A DNA stretch of 64,000 bases. It comes from Paenibacillus chibensis. Its GTDB lineage: Bacteria > Bacillota > Bacilli > Paenibacillales > Paenibacillaceae. The stretch spans positions 186,001 through 250,000 of the forward strand of contig NZ_BIMK01000007.1 of NCBI RefSeq assembly GCF_004001045.1. Reading direction: 5' to 3'. Numbering within the stretch: the stretch's first letter is position 1; each line of letters opens with the position of its first letter. Shown here one piece after another: positions 52,903 through 61,622 of the stretch. The translations under genes and the position numbers were made by a program. The notes under the pieces were generated by a model, which was not told the DNA's origin, made no database searches, and was given only the letters and a program-made list of their open reading frames with translations.

Positions 52903-55137
52903 TTATGCTGCGAAATCCTCCGCCTTTTTCAAAGCAGCTTTTAGCTCCCGGCTGTGCGCATAAACGCTTCGCCATTCGGCTTCCGATATGGTGGAAGGAC
53001 TGTATCTGGCTTTCTCGAACAGCATCAGAAGCGGTGCCAGGGACGGTGACAATGCAGGCATCTCTTTCTCCCACCGTCTCACGGATTCCCGGAGCGTTTC
53101 ATTCGAGCTGCGTTGTATCCCCTTCCGCTTCATCCGGCTCACCCAGCGCTCGGTCATGACAATAACCTTTTGGTCTGGGGACAGCCTCTGCCCTTTCCGA
53201 ATGCCGACCAGCAAAAATCTTACGCGAATCCGCAGCAGCCAAAGCGTATACGCTGCGAAAAAGACGACGATCACCGCCGTAATCCAGACTACGGCCGTGC
53301 CATTCAGTCCGGTACGATCTGCGTTCGCCTTCGTCGCGGCCGTTTCGGTCTGCTTCTGCGGGTTGTCTTCCTCTTCCGGCAGCGGAGCCGTCACCGGCTT
53401 GCTGTCTTCCTGATGGGTCAGGAGAGGCATGTTGAATCCCGGCGTGGCTTCAACGGGTATCCAGCCATATGGCCCGAAATAAACCTCCGCCCAAGAATGG
53501 GCGTCCGCATTGGTGACCGTATACGTCCCGTTATCCGTTGCTTGCCGTCCAAGCCTTTGCATCACATCATCCATGTCTGTCTGCTGCTGTCCGGGAGCGT
53601 AGCCTTTGACCCATCGCGCCGGAATGCCCAGCGAACGGGCCATCATGACCATCGAGGTGGAGAAGTAATCGCAATAACCCTCCTTGATTTCAAACAGGAA
53701 GCTGTCGACGAAGTCCTTGCTCACTTTTTTGGACAGATCAGGCTGGTTCGTATATTTAAAGTTGTTTGTTAAATAGTTTTGCAGCAATCCCACTTTTTCA
53801 TACGGGGTATCCGCCGCAGATGTCACCTGCTCGGCAAGCTTGCGCGTTCTCTCGGGGAAGCCCTTAGGAATCTGAAGATAGGCGTCATCCTGCTTCCCGC
53901 TTGCGTACAAGTCTTTGAACGATTTCCCCCGGATCTCGTCTTCGGGAATAACGGGCAATTCCGAAACGACGGTATACGTTTTAGGATATTGAGGTTTTTT
54001 GGCGTCGGTATCCCAGTGAAGGGCGGCCTGGCCGCTTTCCCAATAAGCCTTGCCCGCTTCCGGGTTGTCCATCTGTTTGATTTCGGACACCTGATAAGCG
54101 CCGAAGAGGACCGGATAGACATTGTCGCTCAGCATCGTTACGGTTTGCTCCAGCCTTTCCGTTTCGGAAGGGGTTCCGTTGCCGCTGCTGCGGAGCGGTG
54201 AGCCGATATTCACGTCATCCAGCTCGCTGCCTCCCCGCTGCTCCGACCAGCCGCTGCCCGAATAGATGAGCCTCGTCTCGCCGCGCCAGTAGCTGCGCTT
54301 GTCAGACTTTACCGACATCACCGGGGTATAATCAAAATTAAAGCCGCCACCCAGGTTGTTGTCGTTGCGGCTGTATCCCGAGGTGCTGGTCCCTTGGGTG
54401 GAAACGACCTCGCCACTCACATCGTCAACAGCGGTTTCGCTGCCCGTTGAGCTGCCTACCCAAGCGGTGTATGGGTCTTGCAGCGTCGGGGGTACGGTCG
54501 GCATGCTGACGCCAGCAATAAACATGACCGAGAACAGAACGGCGGCATGGATGAAAATTTTAAACGGAACCTTGCGTAAATGCCTCCAGCCGCCGGGAAA
54601 TCTCGCCTGAAAGCGGCGAAAATGCTCGCTTACCAGCCAGCACATCGCGGCAAACACGGTCCAGGCCACCTGCGGCCAAAGATTGCTTGCCGTAAATGAG
54701 TCCAGAATACAGAACGCGATGACGTTAATTCCCGAGAACACCAGGATTCGCCGCTTAGTATTCACCAGAATGGCGCTCAGCAGCAGTAAAATCCAGGCTC
54801 CCCCAGCGATCCAGATATATGGCGACATATTCGCGGTAAACTGCTCAATCCGGTTTGCCATCGTGCCCGAGGGCATGTACACCCAGTAGGCAACCAATTC
54901 GCGATGAATGATATACATGATAGCTATTGCTTCAAGTACAAGCTTATAAGCCCTTTTGACCGGAAGCAGCACCTCCGCGAAGATAACGACAGCCATGCTG
55001 ATCTTCACGATCGCTTCCGTTTCGTCGTACCATGTGTAATTCATGAAGGAGATCCACTGTGCTCCCATGATCCATATCCATAAAAGAGACAGGGAGTAAA
55101 ACAGCGAATTTTTCAATCCTAATGACCAAGCTTTCAT
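52903..55137 (-). CDS. Membrane transglutaminase-like protein (TgpA family)
   Basis: The 744-residue protein has five to six N-terminal membrane segments (to about residue 215). A large extracytoplasmic region follows with a transglutaminase-core domain whose Cys-His-Asp triad is visible: Cys in KEGYCDYFSTSMVMMARSLG (about 485), His in ADAHSWAEVYFGPYGW (about 545), and Asp/Glu in VEATPGF. A further membrane segment (about 620) and a cytoplasmic DUF4129-like tail complete the TgpA/YebA architecture. The substrate is unknown. Its ATG overlaps the DUF58 stop by 4 bases. MoxR, DUF58 and transglutaminase genes in this order form a widespread conserved module. Confidence 0.92.
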   Translation of the reverse strand: MKAWSLGLKNSLFYSLSLLWIWIMGAQWISFMNYTWYDETEAIVKISMAVVIFAEVLLPVKRAYKLVLEAIAIMYIIHRELVAYWVYMPSGTMANRIEQFTANMSPYIWIAGGAWILLLLSAILVNTKRRILVFSGINVIAFCILDSFTASNLWPQVAWTVFAAMCWLVSEHFRRFQARFPGGWRHLRKVPFKIFIHAAVLFSVMFIAGVSMPTVPPTLQDPYTAWVGSSTGSETAVDDVSGEVVSTQGTSTSGYSRNDNNLGGGFNFDYTPVMSVKSDKRSYWRGETRLIYSGSGWSEQRGGSELDDVNIGSPLRSSGNGTPSETERLEQTVTMLSDNVYPVLFGAYQVSEIKQMDNPEAGKAYWESGQAALHWDTDAKKPQYPKTYTVVSELPVIPEDEIRGKSFKDLYASGKQDDAYLQIPKGFPERTRKLAEQVTSAADTPYEKVGLLQNYLTNNFKYTNQPDLSKKVSKDFVDSFLFEIKEGYCDYFSTSMVMMARSLGIPARWVKGYAPGQQQTDMDDVMQRLGRQATDNGTYTVTNADAHSWAEVYFGPYGWIPVEATPGFNMPLLTHQEDSKPVTAPLPEEEDNPQKQTETAATKANADRTGLNGTAVVWITAVIVVFFAAYTLWLLRIRVRFLLVGIRKGQRLSPDQKVIVMTERWVSRMKRKGIQRSSNETLRESVRRWEKEMPALSPSLAPLLMLFEKARYSPSTISEAEWRSVYAHSRELKAALKKAEDFAA

Positions 55138-56375
55138 GCTCTACCTCCCCCCAGCGCCGCGGGAAGCTCGCTCAGATCCGTAACCGCGCAGCCAAAGGTT
55201 CCCTTGGCTTGAAGCATGGACACCCAGCCTTGTTTGCTGTTCTTGTCCGATTCCGAAGCGGAAACCTGAATATAGGCGGGCGTAAAGCCACGGGTATCGG
55301 CCCAGCGGAGCAGTTCCAGCACTTGGTTGCCGCTCTGCGGACTGATCAGCACGAACATCGATCCGAAGGGAATTAGGCGGCCGCTCTTTTCCAGCTTTTG
55401 CAGCAGGTTGCCGTACCCGTCCGCTTTGAGATCCACCAGATGGTGCATCATCCGCTGGCGGTCACTGTAGGTTTCGCTGGGCGCAAACATCTTGAACTGG
55501 TCAGCGGTCGTGGCCAGCCCCATGCAGAGCCGTTCACGCGAAGCGTAATTGATGAGCGAGGCGGCCGTAGATACAGCCAGCTCAAACTGGTTGTCCGTCT
55601 GGTAGTTTGCCGAAATCGCATCCAGCACGACCATAATTTTGGGTACGGAATCGTATTCGAACTCCTTGGATTTCCACGAGCCCGTTCTGGCTGTCGCATT
55701 CCAGTGAATGCGTGAAATGCGGTCCCCATAGACATAATCGCGCACGCCGTTAATCTGCGTGGTCTCCCGCCGGGAGGAAGCAGCTCTCTGCGGGCCTGCG
55801 AGCCGGGAATTTTTGTTCAGCATCTTCCACCCAGGGATGAATACGGTACGTGGAAGCACGCGGAATTGGCCTGGAATATGAATGCTCCCCTTATGCTCGA
55901 TGAGTCCGAAAATATCCTCCGTAATGCATTCCGTCTCCGTAAAAAAATAACTTCCCCTCGCCAAAGGCGGCGTTTGGAACATCAGCTGCCCGCTGCCGCG
56001 GAAATCCGGAATCACGCTTTCTTCAAATGACCACGTTTCACCGTTATGCCGCTTCATGACTTCACGGATGATGACGTAAGGCATCGGCAAGAACCCCGGC
56101 ACCCCGAAGTTCAAGCTTACCTTGACCTGGTCACCCGCATGCAGCGCTTCCCCCTGCTCCGTGGAGAGGCTCCGGTGTCCATGGACACGCCGGATGCCGC
56201 CCAGGCCTCCGGCGATTAAATAAACGACAAGGACGCTGATCATCGCCAAGAGCATAAGCGATGTTTTCCCGCCCTGAAAGAGCACGAACAGCAGGCTGGC
56301 AGCCCACACGGCAAGCACGATCCAGAAGCGAAGATTCCGCGCGATGGATCTGATTGTCTTCGGCAGCGCCATCAT
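55134..56375 (-). CDS. DUF58 domain protein (YeaD-like)
   Basis: The 413-residue protein has two N-terminal membrane segments (about 15-60), a beta-rich middle, and the DUF58 core RDYVYGDRISRIHWNATARTGSWKSKEFEYDSVPKIMVVLDAI (about 212-254). The core resembles a von Willebrand A-type fold. Such proteins accompany MoxR AAA ATPases and are presumed to be partners in assembly or activation of a membrane complex. Two adjacent ATG codons (56375, 56372) are possible starts. It lies 4 bases after moxR. Confidence 0.9.
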   Translation of the reverse strand: MMALPKTIRSIARNLRFWIVLAVWAASLLFVLFQGGKTSLMLLAMISVLVVYLIAGGLGGIRRVHGHRSLSTEQGEALHAGDQVKVSLNFGVPGFLPMPYVIIREVMKRHNGETWSFEESVIPDFRGSGQLMFQTPPLARGSYFFTETECITEDIFGLIEHKGSIHIPGQFRVLPRTVFIPGWKMLNKNSRLAGPQRAASSRRETTQINGVRDYVYGDRISRIHWNATARTGSWKSKEFEYDSVPKIMVVLDAISANYQTDNQFELAVSTAASLINYASRERLCMGLATTADQFKMFAPSETYSDRQRMMHHLVDLKADGYGNLLQKLEKSGRLIPFGSMFVLISPQSGNQVLELLRWADTRGFTPAYIQVSASESDKNSKQGWVSMLQAKGTFGCAVTDLSELPAALGGGRA

Positions 56376-56379
56376 GTGT

Positions 56380-57336
56380 TCATCGCTCCAGGGCTACAGG
56401 CACATGCACCTGCTGCAAAATATTTTTAACGACCGATTCCGCGCTCACCTGATCCAGGCGGGATTCCGGACGCAAAATAATGCGGTGGGAAAGCACATAG
56501 GGTGCGAGAACCTTAACATCATCGGGGAGGACAAAATCGCGCTGCTGGATAAATGCGTATGCCTTGCTGGCCATCATTAATGAAAGGGAAGCACGCGGAC
56601 TGGCACCGAGAAGTACCGACGGATGCTGCCGGGTCATGCGGACGATTTTGAGCAAATAATCCGTCACGGCATCCCCCATAAACACTTGTCTGATTTCCTT
56701 CTGCATCTCCGCGATCTGGTCCATATGCGTTACAGGAGTTAATTTGTTGACGGGTTGACCCTCCGAGTGCTGCTGCAGCAGGCTTCTCTCCGTATCTGCA
56801 TCCGGGTAGCCCAAGCTGATTTTCATCATGAAACGGTCGAGCTGAGCCTCAGGCAGCATGTAAGTGCCTTCAAAATCAATCGGGTTTTGCGTGGCGCAAA
56901 GCATGAACGGCTTCGGAAGCTCATACGTCTCTCCATCGACCGTTACATTCCGCTCCTCCATCACTTCGAGAAGAGCCGATTGCGTTTTCGTAGTCGCACG
57001 ATTGATCTCATCGGCAAGCAAAATGTTGGTCATGACCGGACCCGGACGGAAAAAGAACCGCTCTTCACGGGGATGGAATACGGAGACGCCTGTAATGTCG
57101 CTCGGCAAAATATCGGGATTGCACTGCACGCGCCGGTAGTCACCGCTCATGGACTTGGCCAGAGCCTTGATCATCTGCGTCTTGCCTGTACCCGGAACGT
57201 CTTCAATCAGAATATGCCCTTCTGCCAGGAGAGCAGTAAGCAAAAGCTGGATTTCAAAAGCTTTGCCTAAGATGCAGGATTCTAGGTTGGATCGTACGGC
57301 TGCAATGGTTTGCAAGGATTCACTGCTTACGGGCAT
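56380..57336 (-). CDS. MoxR family AAA ATPase
   Basis: The 318-residue AAA-3 ATPase has Walker A DVPGTGKTQMIKAL (about 43-56), Walker B ILLADEINRA (about 105-114) and sensor 1 ATQNPIDFEG (about 147). An arginine-finger region and the C-terminal lid with LLGASPRASLSLM (about 245) follow. MoxR proteins act as chaperone-like ATPases for metal insertion or complex assembly; here the partners are the DUF58 and transglutaminase proteins encoded directly downstream. It is the first gene of the three-gene operon. Confidence 0.93.
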   Translation of the reverse strand: MPVSSESLQTIAAVRSNLESCILGKAFEIQLLLTALLAEGHILIEDVPGTGKTQMIKALAKSMSGDYRRVQCNPDILPSDITGVSVFHPREERFFFRPGPVMTNILLADEINRATTKTQSALLEVMEERNVTVDGETYELPKPFMLCATQNPIDFEGTYMLPEAQLDRFMMKISLGYPDADTERSLLQQHSEGQPVNKLTPVTHMDQIAEMQKEIRQVFMGDAVTDYLLKIVRMTRQHPSVLLGASPRASLSLMMASKAYAFIQQRDFVLPDDVKVLAPYVLSHRIILRPESRLDQVSAESVVKNILQQVHVPVALER

Positions 57337-57524
57337 ATATTCATGCCTCCTTATATCATGCTATTGGATAAAATAACTGCGGAATTACTTGCGGATCGGA
57401 ATCTGTTAAATCTTGAGATAAGAAGCATATATCTTACATTGTACATGATCTGTTCACAAAAAGTATATTGTGCAGGGTTCCTAAATTACTCGTATACCCC
57501 AACATACCCTATGACAAACGCAGC

Positions 57525-57560
57525 AAAACACCCTGCTCCATTGAGAAGCAGGGTGCTGAT
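57525..57560. terminator. Terminator between spoVAE and the MoxR operon promoter region
   Basis: CACCCTGCT/AGCAGGGTG (57529-57537, 57547-57555) has TTTTG on the minus-strand side and GATTTTT on the plus-strand side. It lies 28 bases after the spoVAE stop. The stretch 57337-57524 upstream of moxR has no gene that I can see; it is in minus-strand orientation after the moxR start and holds that operon promoter. Confidence 0.75.
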
Positions 57561-57582
57561 TTTTGCATCTCCAAATGCCTTG

Positions 57583-57933
57583 TTAACCGCGCGGGCGGAC
57601 AAGCAAAGCGGCCAAAAACGAGAAGATGATCGCGGCCGATATCCCGGCGCTTGTGACTTCAAAGATGCCGGTCACAATCCCGATCCAGCCGTCTCGCTGC
57701 AGCTCGGATAGGGCGCCATGCACGAGAGAGCTGCCAAAGCTCGTAATGGGTACCGATGCCCCAGCTCCCGCAAATTTGACCAGAGGGTCATAAAGCCCAA
57801 ATCCGTCCGCGACTGCCCCCACAACCACGAGCGTACTCATCGTATGGGCGGGAGTCAGCTTGAACAAATCCATCATTAATTGTCCGATGACGCAAATTAA
57901 TCCGCCGATAACAAATGCCCACAAAAACTGCAT
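57583..57933 (-). CDS. spoVAE: Stage V sporulation protein AE
   Basis: SpoVAE is an integral inner-membrane component of the dipicolinic-acid channel used in sporulation and germination. The 116-residue protein has four hydrophobic segments and the family core GGLICVIGQLMMDLFKLTPAHTMSTLVV, then GAGASVPITSFGSSLVHGA. The ATG at 57933 has TGGAGGATT upstream; a longer frame (14 codons) overlaps spoVAD and has no support. The gap to the spoVAD stop is 2 bases. Confidence 0.94.
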   Translation of the reverse strand: MQFLWAFVIGGLICVIGQLMMDLFKLTPAHTMSTLVVVGAVADGFGLYDPLVKFAGAGASVPITSFGSSLVHGALSELQRDGWIGIVTGIFEVTSAGISAAIIFSFLAALLVRPRG

Positions 57934-57935
57934 AT

Positions 57936-58949
57936 CTAATCCTCCATTTCCAGTGCTACCGCATGTGCAATACACGGGATGCTTTCACCCTGCTGATAGG
58001 ACAGGGGAGAAAGCAGAGCCCCGGTTGCCACAATGAGCACTTTTCTAATTTCCTTGTTGTTCAGCCGCTTGAGCAGATGGCCGTATGTAACGACGGCCGA
58101 ACAGCCGCAGCCGCTCCCCCCTGATTTCACGTAGGCCTGTTTTTGCATATCGTAAACCAGCAGGCCGCAATCATTGAACTCCGTCTCATGCATCGGAACC
58201 TCCGCTTTCTGCAGCAGCTCCTTGGCGATCGGTAAGCCTACCGAAGCGAGATCTCCTGTGACGATCAGATCATAATGTTCCGGCGTGAGGCCGGTATCGC
58301 GAAAATGCGCCTCGATCGTATCCGCAGCAGCCGGCGCCATCGCGGCACCCATGTTGAAAGGATCCTTGATCCCGAGATCCATCACCCTGCCTATCGTCGC
58401 CCTCGCCACAACCGGGCCTGTTCCCCCTGTGCCAACAATGCCGCAGCCGGAGCCTGTTACCGTGTACTGCGCGGTTGGCGGTTTTTGCGAGCCGTATTCC
58501 GTCGGATAGCGAAACTGCTTCTCCGCGGTGCAGTTATGGCTGGCCGTCCCGGCAAGCACGCGCTCTGCAGCGCCGGTATCTACAAGCAGCGCCGCGAGTG
58601 CCAGGCTTTCCATGGACGTAGAGCAAGCACCGAAAACGCCCAAATAAGGCGCCCCTAGCTTCTTGGCGGCAAACGTGCTGCTGATAATTTGATTAAGCAG
58701 ATCGCCGCCTATGATGAACTGGATCTGGTCTTTAGTCAGCTCCGCCTTGACAATGGCCAGCTGGGAGGCTTGCTCCAGCAGCTTGCGCTCCGCCTTTTCC
58801 CAGGTCTTTTCGTTGATCTCGAGGTTGTCGTAGATGTAATCATAATCACCGGATAGCGGACCCTGCCCTTCCTCGGGGCCAACGACCGTGGCACCCGCCA
58901 GAAGTCTGGGCTTGGACGTGAATTCCCAGGTCTGGCCGGTCAGCTTCAT
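57936..58949 (-). CDS. spoVAD: Stage V sporulation protein AD
   Basis: SpoVAD is a soluble protein with a thiolase-like fold that binds dipicolinic acid at the spore membrane. The 337-residue protein has GDLLNQIISSTFAAKKLGAPYLGVFGACSTSMESLALAALLVD (thiolase-like nucleophile loop, about 105-150) and SHNCTAEKQFRYPTEYG, then GSGGSGCGCSAVVTYGHLL near the C-terminus, all typical. Its ATG overlaps the spoVAC stop by 4 bases. Confidence 0.96.
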   Translation of the reverse strand: MKLTGQTWEFTSKPRLLAGATVVGPEEGQGPLSGDYDYIYDNLEINEKTWEKAERKLLEQASQLAIVKAELTKDQIQFIIGGDLLNQIISSTFAAKKLGAPYLGVFGACSTSMESLALAALLVDTGAAERVLAGTASHNCTAEKQFRYPTEYGSQKPPTAQYTVTGSGCGIVGTGGTGPVVARATIGRVMDLGIKDPFNMGAAMAPAAADTIEAHFRDTGLTPEHYDLIVTGDLASVGLPIAKELLQKAEVPMHETEFNDCGLLVYDMQKQAYVKSGGSGCGCSAVVTYGHLLKRLNNKEIRKVLIVATGALLSPLSYQQGESIPCIAHAVALEMED

Positions 58950-59449
58950 GGATGATGCACTCCCTGCAGCCCCAAAATGGCATACACAAGCCCGACAAAG
59001 AAAGCTGCAACCGTGCCGAAAACAATCACTGAACCGGCAAGCTTGAACATATTCGCACCGACGCCCAGGACATAGCCTTCCGATTTATGCTCCAGTGCCG
59101 CAGAACACATCGAGTTCGCAAAGCCCGTTACGGGCACCGCTGTCCCGGCTCCGGCGATTTGCGCGATTTTATCGTAAACGCCTATAGAGGTCAGGATGAC
59201 GGAAATGATAATCAATACCGCCACCGTCGGACTTGCCGCTTCCTTGACCGACATGTCGAACCAGGCCATAAAGCCTTGTTGTATAGCCTGTCCCAAAAGA
59301 CAAATGCCCCCGCCGATCAAAAAGGCGAACGCGCAGTTTTTCAGCGTGCTCCGTTTGGGCTCGTGCTTTTGCGCGATGCTTTTGTAATCCTGGTTGCTTA
59401 AGGTATCCAGACTGAATTTTGCTCCTTTATTTTTTGTGCTCGCAGGCAA
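58946..59449 (-). CDS. spoVAC: Stage V sporulation protein AC
   Basis: SpoVAC forms a mechanosensitive pore for dipicolinic acid in the spore inner membrane. The protein (167 residues from this start) has a soluble N-terminus and four hydrophobic segments, with TGFANSMCSAALEHKSEGYVLGVGANMFKLAGSVIVFG as the family signature. I chose the TTG at 59449 because AGGAGG ends exactly 8 bases before it; the in-frame ATG at 59482 has no ribosome-binding site. The first gene of a spoVAC-AD-AE set; spoVAA, AB and AF are not in the window. Confidence 0.93.
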   Translation of the reverse strand: MPASTKNKGAKFSLDTLSNQDYKSIAQKHEPKRSTLKNCAFAFLIGGGICLLGQAIQQGFMAWFDMSVKEAASPTVAVLIIISVILTSIGVYDKIAQIAGAGTAVPVTGFANSMCSAALEHKSEGYVLGVGANMFKLAGSVIVFGTVAAFFVGLVYAILGLQGVHHP

Positions 59450-59542
59450 TATCAGCACCTCCTCTTCGTCATTCCTTTTCATTATTTGTCATACGAAGGA
59501 TAGTTATGTATTCAGAAGGCGCTCTGTAATCGACGCAGCAAA

Positions 59543-59570
59543 CAGCCGCCAGTATCAGCCGTGGCGGCTG
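59543..59570 (-). terminator. Hairpin between the 28-residue peptide gene and spoVAC
   Basis: The perfect 9-bp arms CAGCCGCCA/TGGCGGCTG (59543-59551, 59562-59570) are followed on the minus strand by TTTG only. It may partially end the peptide transcript ahead of spoVAC. Confidence 0.45.
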
Positions 59571-59614
59571 TCTTGGAATGGACGGGCTGCGAAAGACGAG
59601 CAGCGGCCATCCAT

Positions 59615-59701
59615 TCAGAAAAGGCACATCAAAACAATGACAAGCAAAATCAACAGCACGCACACCAAGATGATTTCTCGATTGAGAGGCATGAACTCCA
59701 T
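59615..59701 (-). CDS. 28-residue hydrophobic peptide upstream of spoVAC
   Basis: The peptide reads MEFMPLNREIILVC followed by VLLILLVIVLMCLF. A short polar N-terminus of about 9 residues is followed by a single membrane-spanning helix that runs to the C-terminus. AAGGGAG lies 7 bases before the ATG at 59701. The gene points the same way as spoVAC, 165 bases ahead of it, with a hairpin between. It is reminiscent of the very short single-helix membrane peptides made in sporulating Bacillales (YjcZ/SpoVM-like size class), but I see no specific family match. A sporulation role is inference from position. Confidence 0.5.
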   Translation of the reverse strand: MEFMPLNREIILVCVLLILLVIVLMCLF

Positions 59702-59812
59702 GGTGATGCTCCCTTCTGCACCTGATCAGGGCGTTCATCTATACCTATCGTATTCGGAAAATATAGGTTGGTGCTTCACTCGGCCAACATGGACATTCCG
59801 CTTTGGGGGGTT

Positions 59813-59821
59813 CATACTATA
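59813..59821 (+). promoter_or_regulatory. Possible sporulation-type -10 element before the M42 peptidase gene
   Basis: CATACTATA matches the sigma-K -10 pattern CATANNNTA and the sigma-G core CATNHTA. It lies 66 bases before the start codon. The -35 match is poor for every sporulation sigma factor (GGACA at 59791-59795), so this is tentative. A 9-base direct repeat TATAGGTTG occurs at 59762 and 59818. Confidence 0.3.
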
Positions 59822-59887
59822 GGTTGTTGTGATTTACATGTATTACATACGAAGTGTGAATGAAAAAGCAAAGGAGAAATAGAAGAC

Positions 59888-60961
59888 ATGGATCAAAAAA
59901 CGATGGACCTATTCCGCAGGCTGACCGAATTCCCTGCAGCTTCCGGCTTTGAAAAAGAGCTTCGCGCTTATGTGAAAGAAATGATCACTCCATATACGGA
60001 CGAATTCGTCCAAGACCGTCTGGGCAGCCTTTTCGGCGTGCTCCGTGGCGATGAGCAGGGACCGAAAGTGATGGTTGCGGGACATTTTGACGAAGTGGGC
60101 TTCATGGTCACGGGCATATCCGAAACCGGCATGATTCGTTTTCAACCCCTTGGCGGCTGGTGGAGTCAGGCCGTGCTGGCACAGCGCCTGAAAATCATGA
60201 CACCAAACGGACCGGTCATCGGCGTGGTCGGCTCCATTCCGACCCATCTTCTCGATGAATCGCAGCGCAATAAGCCGGTGGATATCAAAGCCATGTACAT
60301 AGACGTAGGCGCGGATAACCGCGAGGACGCCGAATCTTTCGGCATTCGTCCGGGTCAGCAAATCGTGCCGATTTGCGATTTCACGCCACTGGCGAATCCG
60401 AAGAAAATCATGGCAAAGGCATGGGACAACCGCTATGGGGTCGGTCTTGCCGTCGAGCTGCTGGAAGCCGTTCACAAAGAAAAGCTGCCGAATACGCTTT
60501 ACTGCGGAGCGACCGTGCAGGAAGAGCTTGGTCTTCGCGGCGCCCGTACCGCAGCCCATATGATCCAGCCCGATATCTTCTTCGCACTGGATTGCAGCGC
60601 AGCCAATGACATGACAGGGGACAAAAGCTCCTTCGGTCATATCGGTCAAGGCGTACTGCTCCGCATTTTCGATCCTTCGATGCTGACGCATCGCGGTCTC
60701 GTTGAATACGTGCAGGATACAGCCGAAACCCATAAGATCAAATACCAATATTTCGTTTCCCAAGGCGGCACGGACGCAGGCCAGGTTCATTTAAGCGGAA
60801 TCGGCGTACCGTCGACCGTCATCGGAATCTGCTCCCGGTATATCCATACCTCGTCTTCGATCATCCATACCGATGATTATGATGCAGCCAAGGAGCTTTT
60901 GATCAAGCTTGTAAAAGGCCTGGACCGGACCACACTGAACACGATTTTGGAAAACGCCTAA
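59888..60961 (+). CDS. M42 family metallopeptidase (glutamyl aminopeptidase/endoglucanase-like)
   Basis: The 357-residue protein is a di-metal aminopeptidase of the tetrahedral M42 family, which forms 12-subunit assemblies that trim peptides. Metal and catalytic residues are visible: [11 protein letters not shown] (His/Asp, about 66), AWDNRYGVG (Asp, about 181), [10 protein letters not shown] (Glu-Glu, about 214), [10 protein letters not shown] (Asp, about 237) and [11 protein letters not shown] (His, about 320). Length is typical (B. subtilis YsdC, YtoP and YhfE class). AAGGAG lies 11 bases before the ATG. It is a single gene with its own terminator, divergent from the spoVA cluster. Confidence 0.9.
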   Translation: MDQKTMDLFRRLTEFPAASGFEKELRAYVKEMITPYTDEFVQDRLGSLFGVLRGDEQGPKVMVAGHFDEVGFMVTGISETGMIRFQPLGGWWSQAVLAQRLKIMTPNGPVIGVVGSIPTHLLDESQRNKPVDIKAMYIDVGADNREDAESFGIRPGQQIVPICDFTPLANPKKIMAKAWDNRYGVGLAVELLEAVHKEKLPNTLYCGATVQEELGLRGARTAAHMIQPDIFFALDCSAANDMTGDKSSFGHIGQGVLLRIFDPSMLTHRGLVEYVQDTAETHKIKYQYFVSQGGTDAGQVHLSGIGVPSTVIGICSRYIHTSSSIIHTDDYDAAKELLIKLVKGLDRTTLNTILENA

Positions 60962-60976
60962 GCATAGATGAAAAAT

Positions 60977-61022
60977 AAGCCTGCGCTCTCCTTCGATAAA
61001 GGGGAAGCCGCAGGCTTTTTTA
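60977..61022 (+). terminator. Terminator of the M42 peptidase gene
   Basis: AAGCCTGCG/CGCAGGCTT (60977-60985, 61009-61017) with inner CTCTCC/GGGGAAG partial pairing is followed by TTTT. It starts 15 bases after the stop. Confidence 0.85.
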
Positions 61023-61117
61023 TGCTTATCATACGTATCCGCATTTCATCAAAAATACATCGTCTCGGGCTTTTTTGTCCAAGCCTACAAAAAAATTAAT
61101 AAATTTCACAAAAATAG

Positions 61118-61160
61118 TTTATATCCTGCTGCGAAATGTGATAAAATGAAAGCGCTAACA
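61118..61160 (+). promoter_or_regulatory. Promoter with overlapping cre (CcpA) site before the LytTR gene
   Basis: TTTATA (61118-61123) and TAAAAT (61142-61147) form a weak sigma-A promoter with an 18-base spacer. TGAAAGCGCTAACA (61147-61160) fits the cre consensus TGWNANCGNTNWCA at every position and starts on the last base of the -10 box. CcpA bound there would block transcription when preferred sugars are present. Confidence 0.6.
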
Positions 61161-61191
61161 GCAATCATCTTCTAAAGGGGGCTTTTGAAAG

Positions 61192-61551
61192 ATGAACCAA
61201 ACCGATAAGGTGATGAACGAGTATCAAAATTTCGATCCGGTCACCGATGCTTTTTTCTTCAAGACGGGAAGTCAAGAGCAGGTTATTTTTCACGGCAGGA
61301 ATTACATTATAAAAAAGAGATTATCCGCCGCGGAACAAGCTACGATGAAATCCCTTCCCAATTTTGTGCGAGCAGCTTCCAATCTGTATGTTAATGTGAA
61401 CAAAATTACAAATATCGATGGAAATACTCTTCATTTTCGCGATGAATTCGCCTATCCCCGCACGATCACGGTGTCCAAGCGAACCCTGGAACAGATTAAG
61501 CGCCTCCTCCCCCGCACACCCGGTTTTTTCTCTCCGGAGCAATTGATCTGA
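61192..61551 (+). CDS. Stand-alone LytTR DNA-binding domain protein
   Basis: The 119-residue protein is almost entirely a LytTR domain. AFFFKTGSQEQVIFHGRNYIIKKRLSAAEQ is followed by FVRAASNLYVNVNKITNIDGNTLHFRD and TITVSKRTLEQIKRLLP, the beta-strand pattern ending in the S-K/R recognition helix. No receiver, membrane or ligand domain is present, so it would act as a single-domain regulator like those in other Firmicutes. AAGGGGG lies 10 bases before the ATG. A cre-type site controls it, so its targets may be carbon-source dependent. A bidirectional terminator follows. Target genes are unknown. Confidence 0.85.
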   Translation: MNQTDKVMNEYQNFDPVTDAFFFKTGSQEQVIFHGRNYIIKKRLSAAEQATMKSLPNFVRAASNLYVNVNKITNIDGNTLHFRDEFAYPRTITVSKRTLEQIKRLLPRTPGFFSPEQLI

Positions 61552-61566
61552 AGCTTGGGACCTGTT

Positions 61567-61611
61567 AAAAAGCGGCAGCTGCCCGGTAATTCGGACTTCT
61601 GCCGCTTTTTT
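61567..61611. terminator. Bidirectional terminator
   Basis: The perfect 12-bp arms AAAAAGCGGCAG/CTGCCGCTTTTT (61567-61578, 61599-61610) lie between the convergent LytTR and reductase genes, 12-16 bases from each stop codon. Confidence 0.9.
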
Positions 61612-61622
61612 ATGGCCCTTGA

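Noticed and set aside
54944..55129. Small frame antiparallel or parallel to the transglutaminase start
   Set aside because: It lies within the coding sequence of a real gene and has no independent signals.
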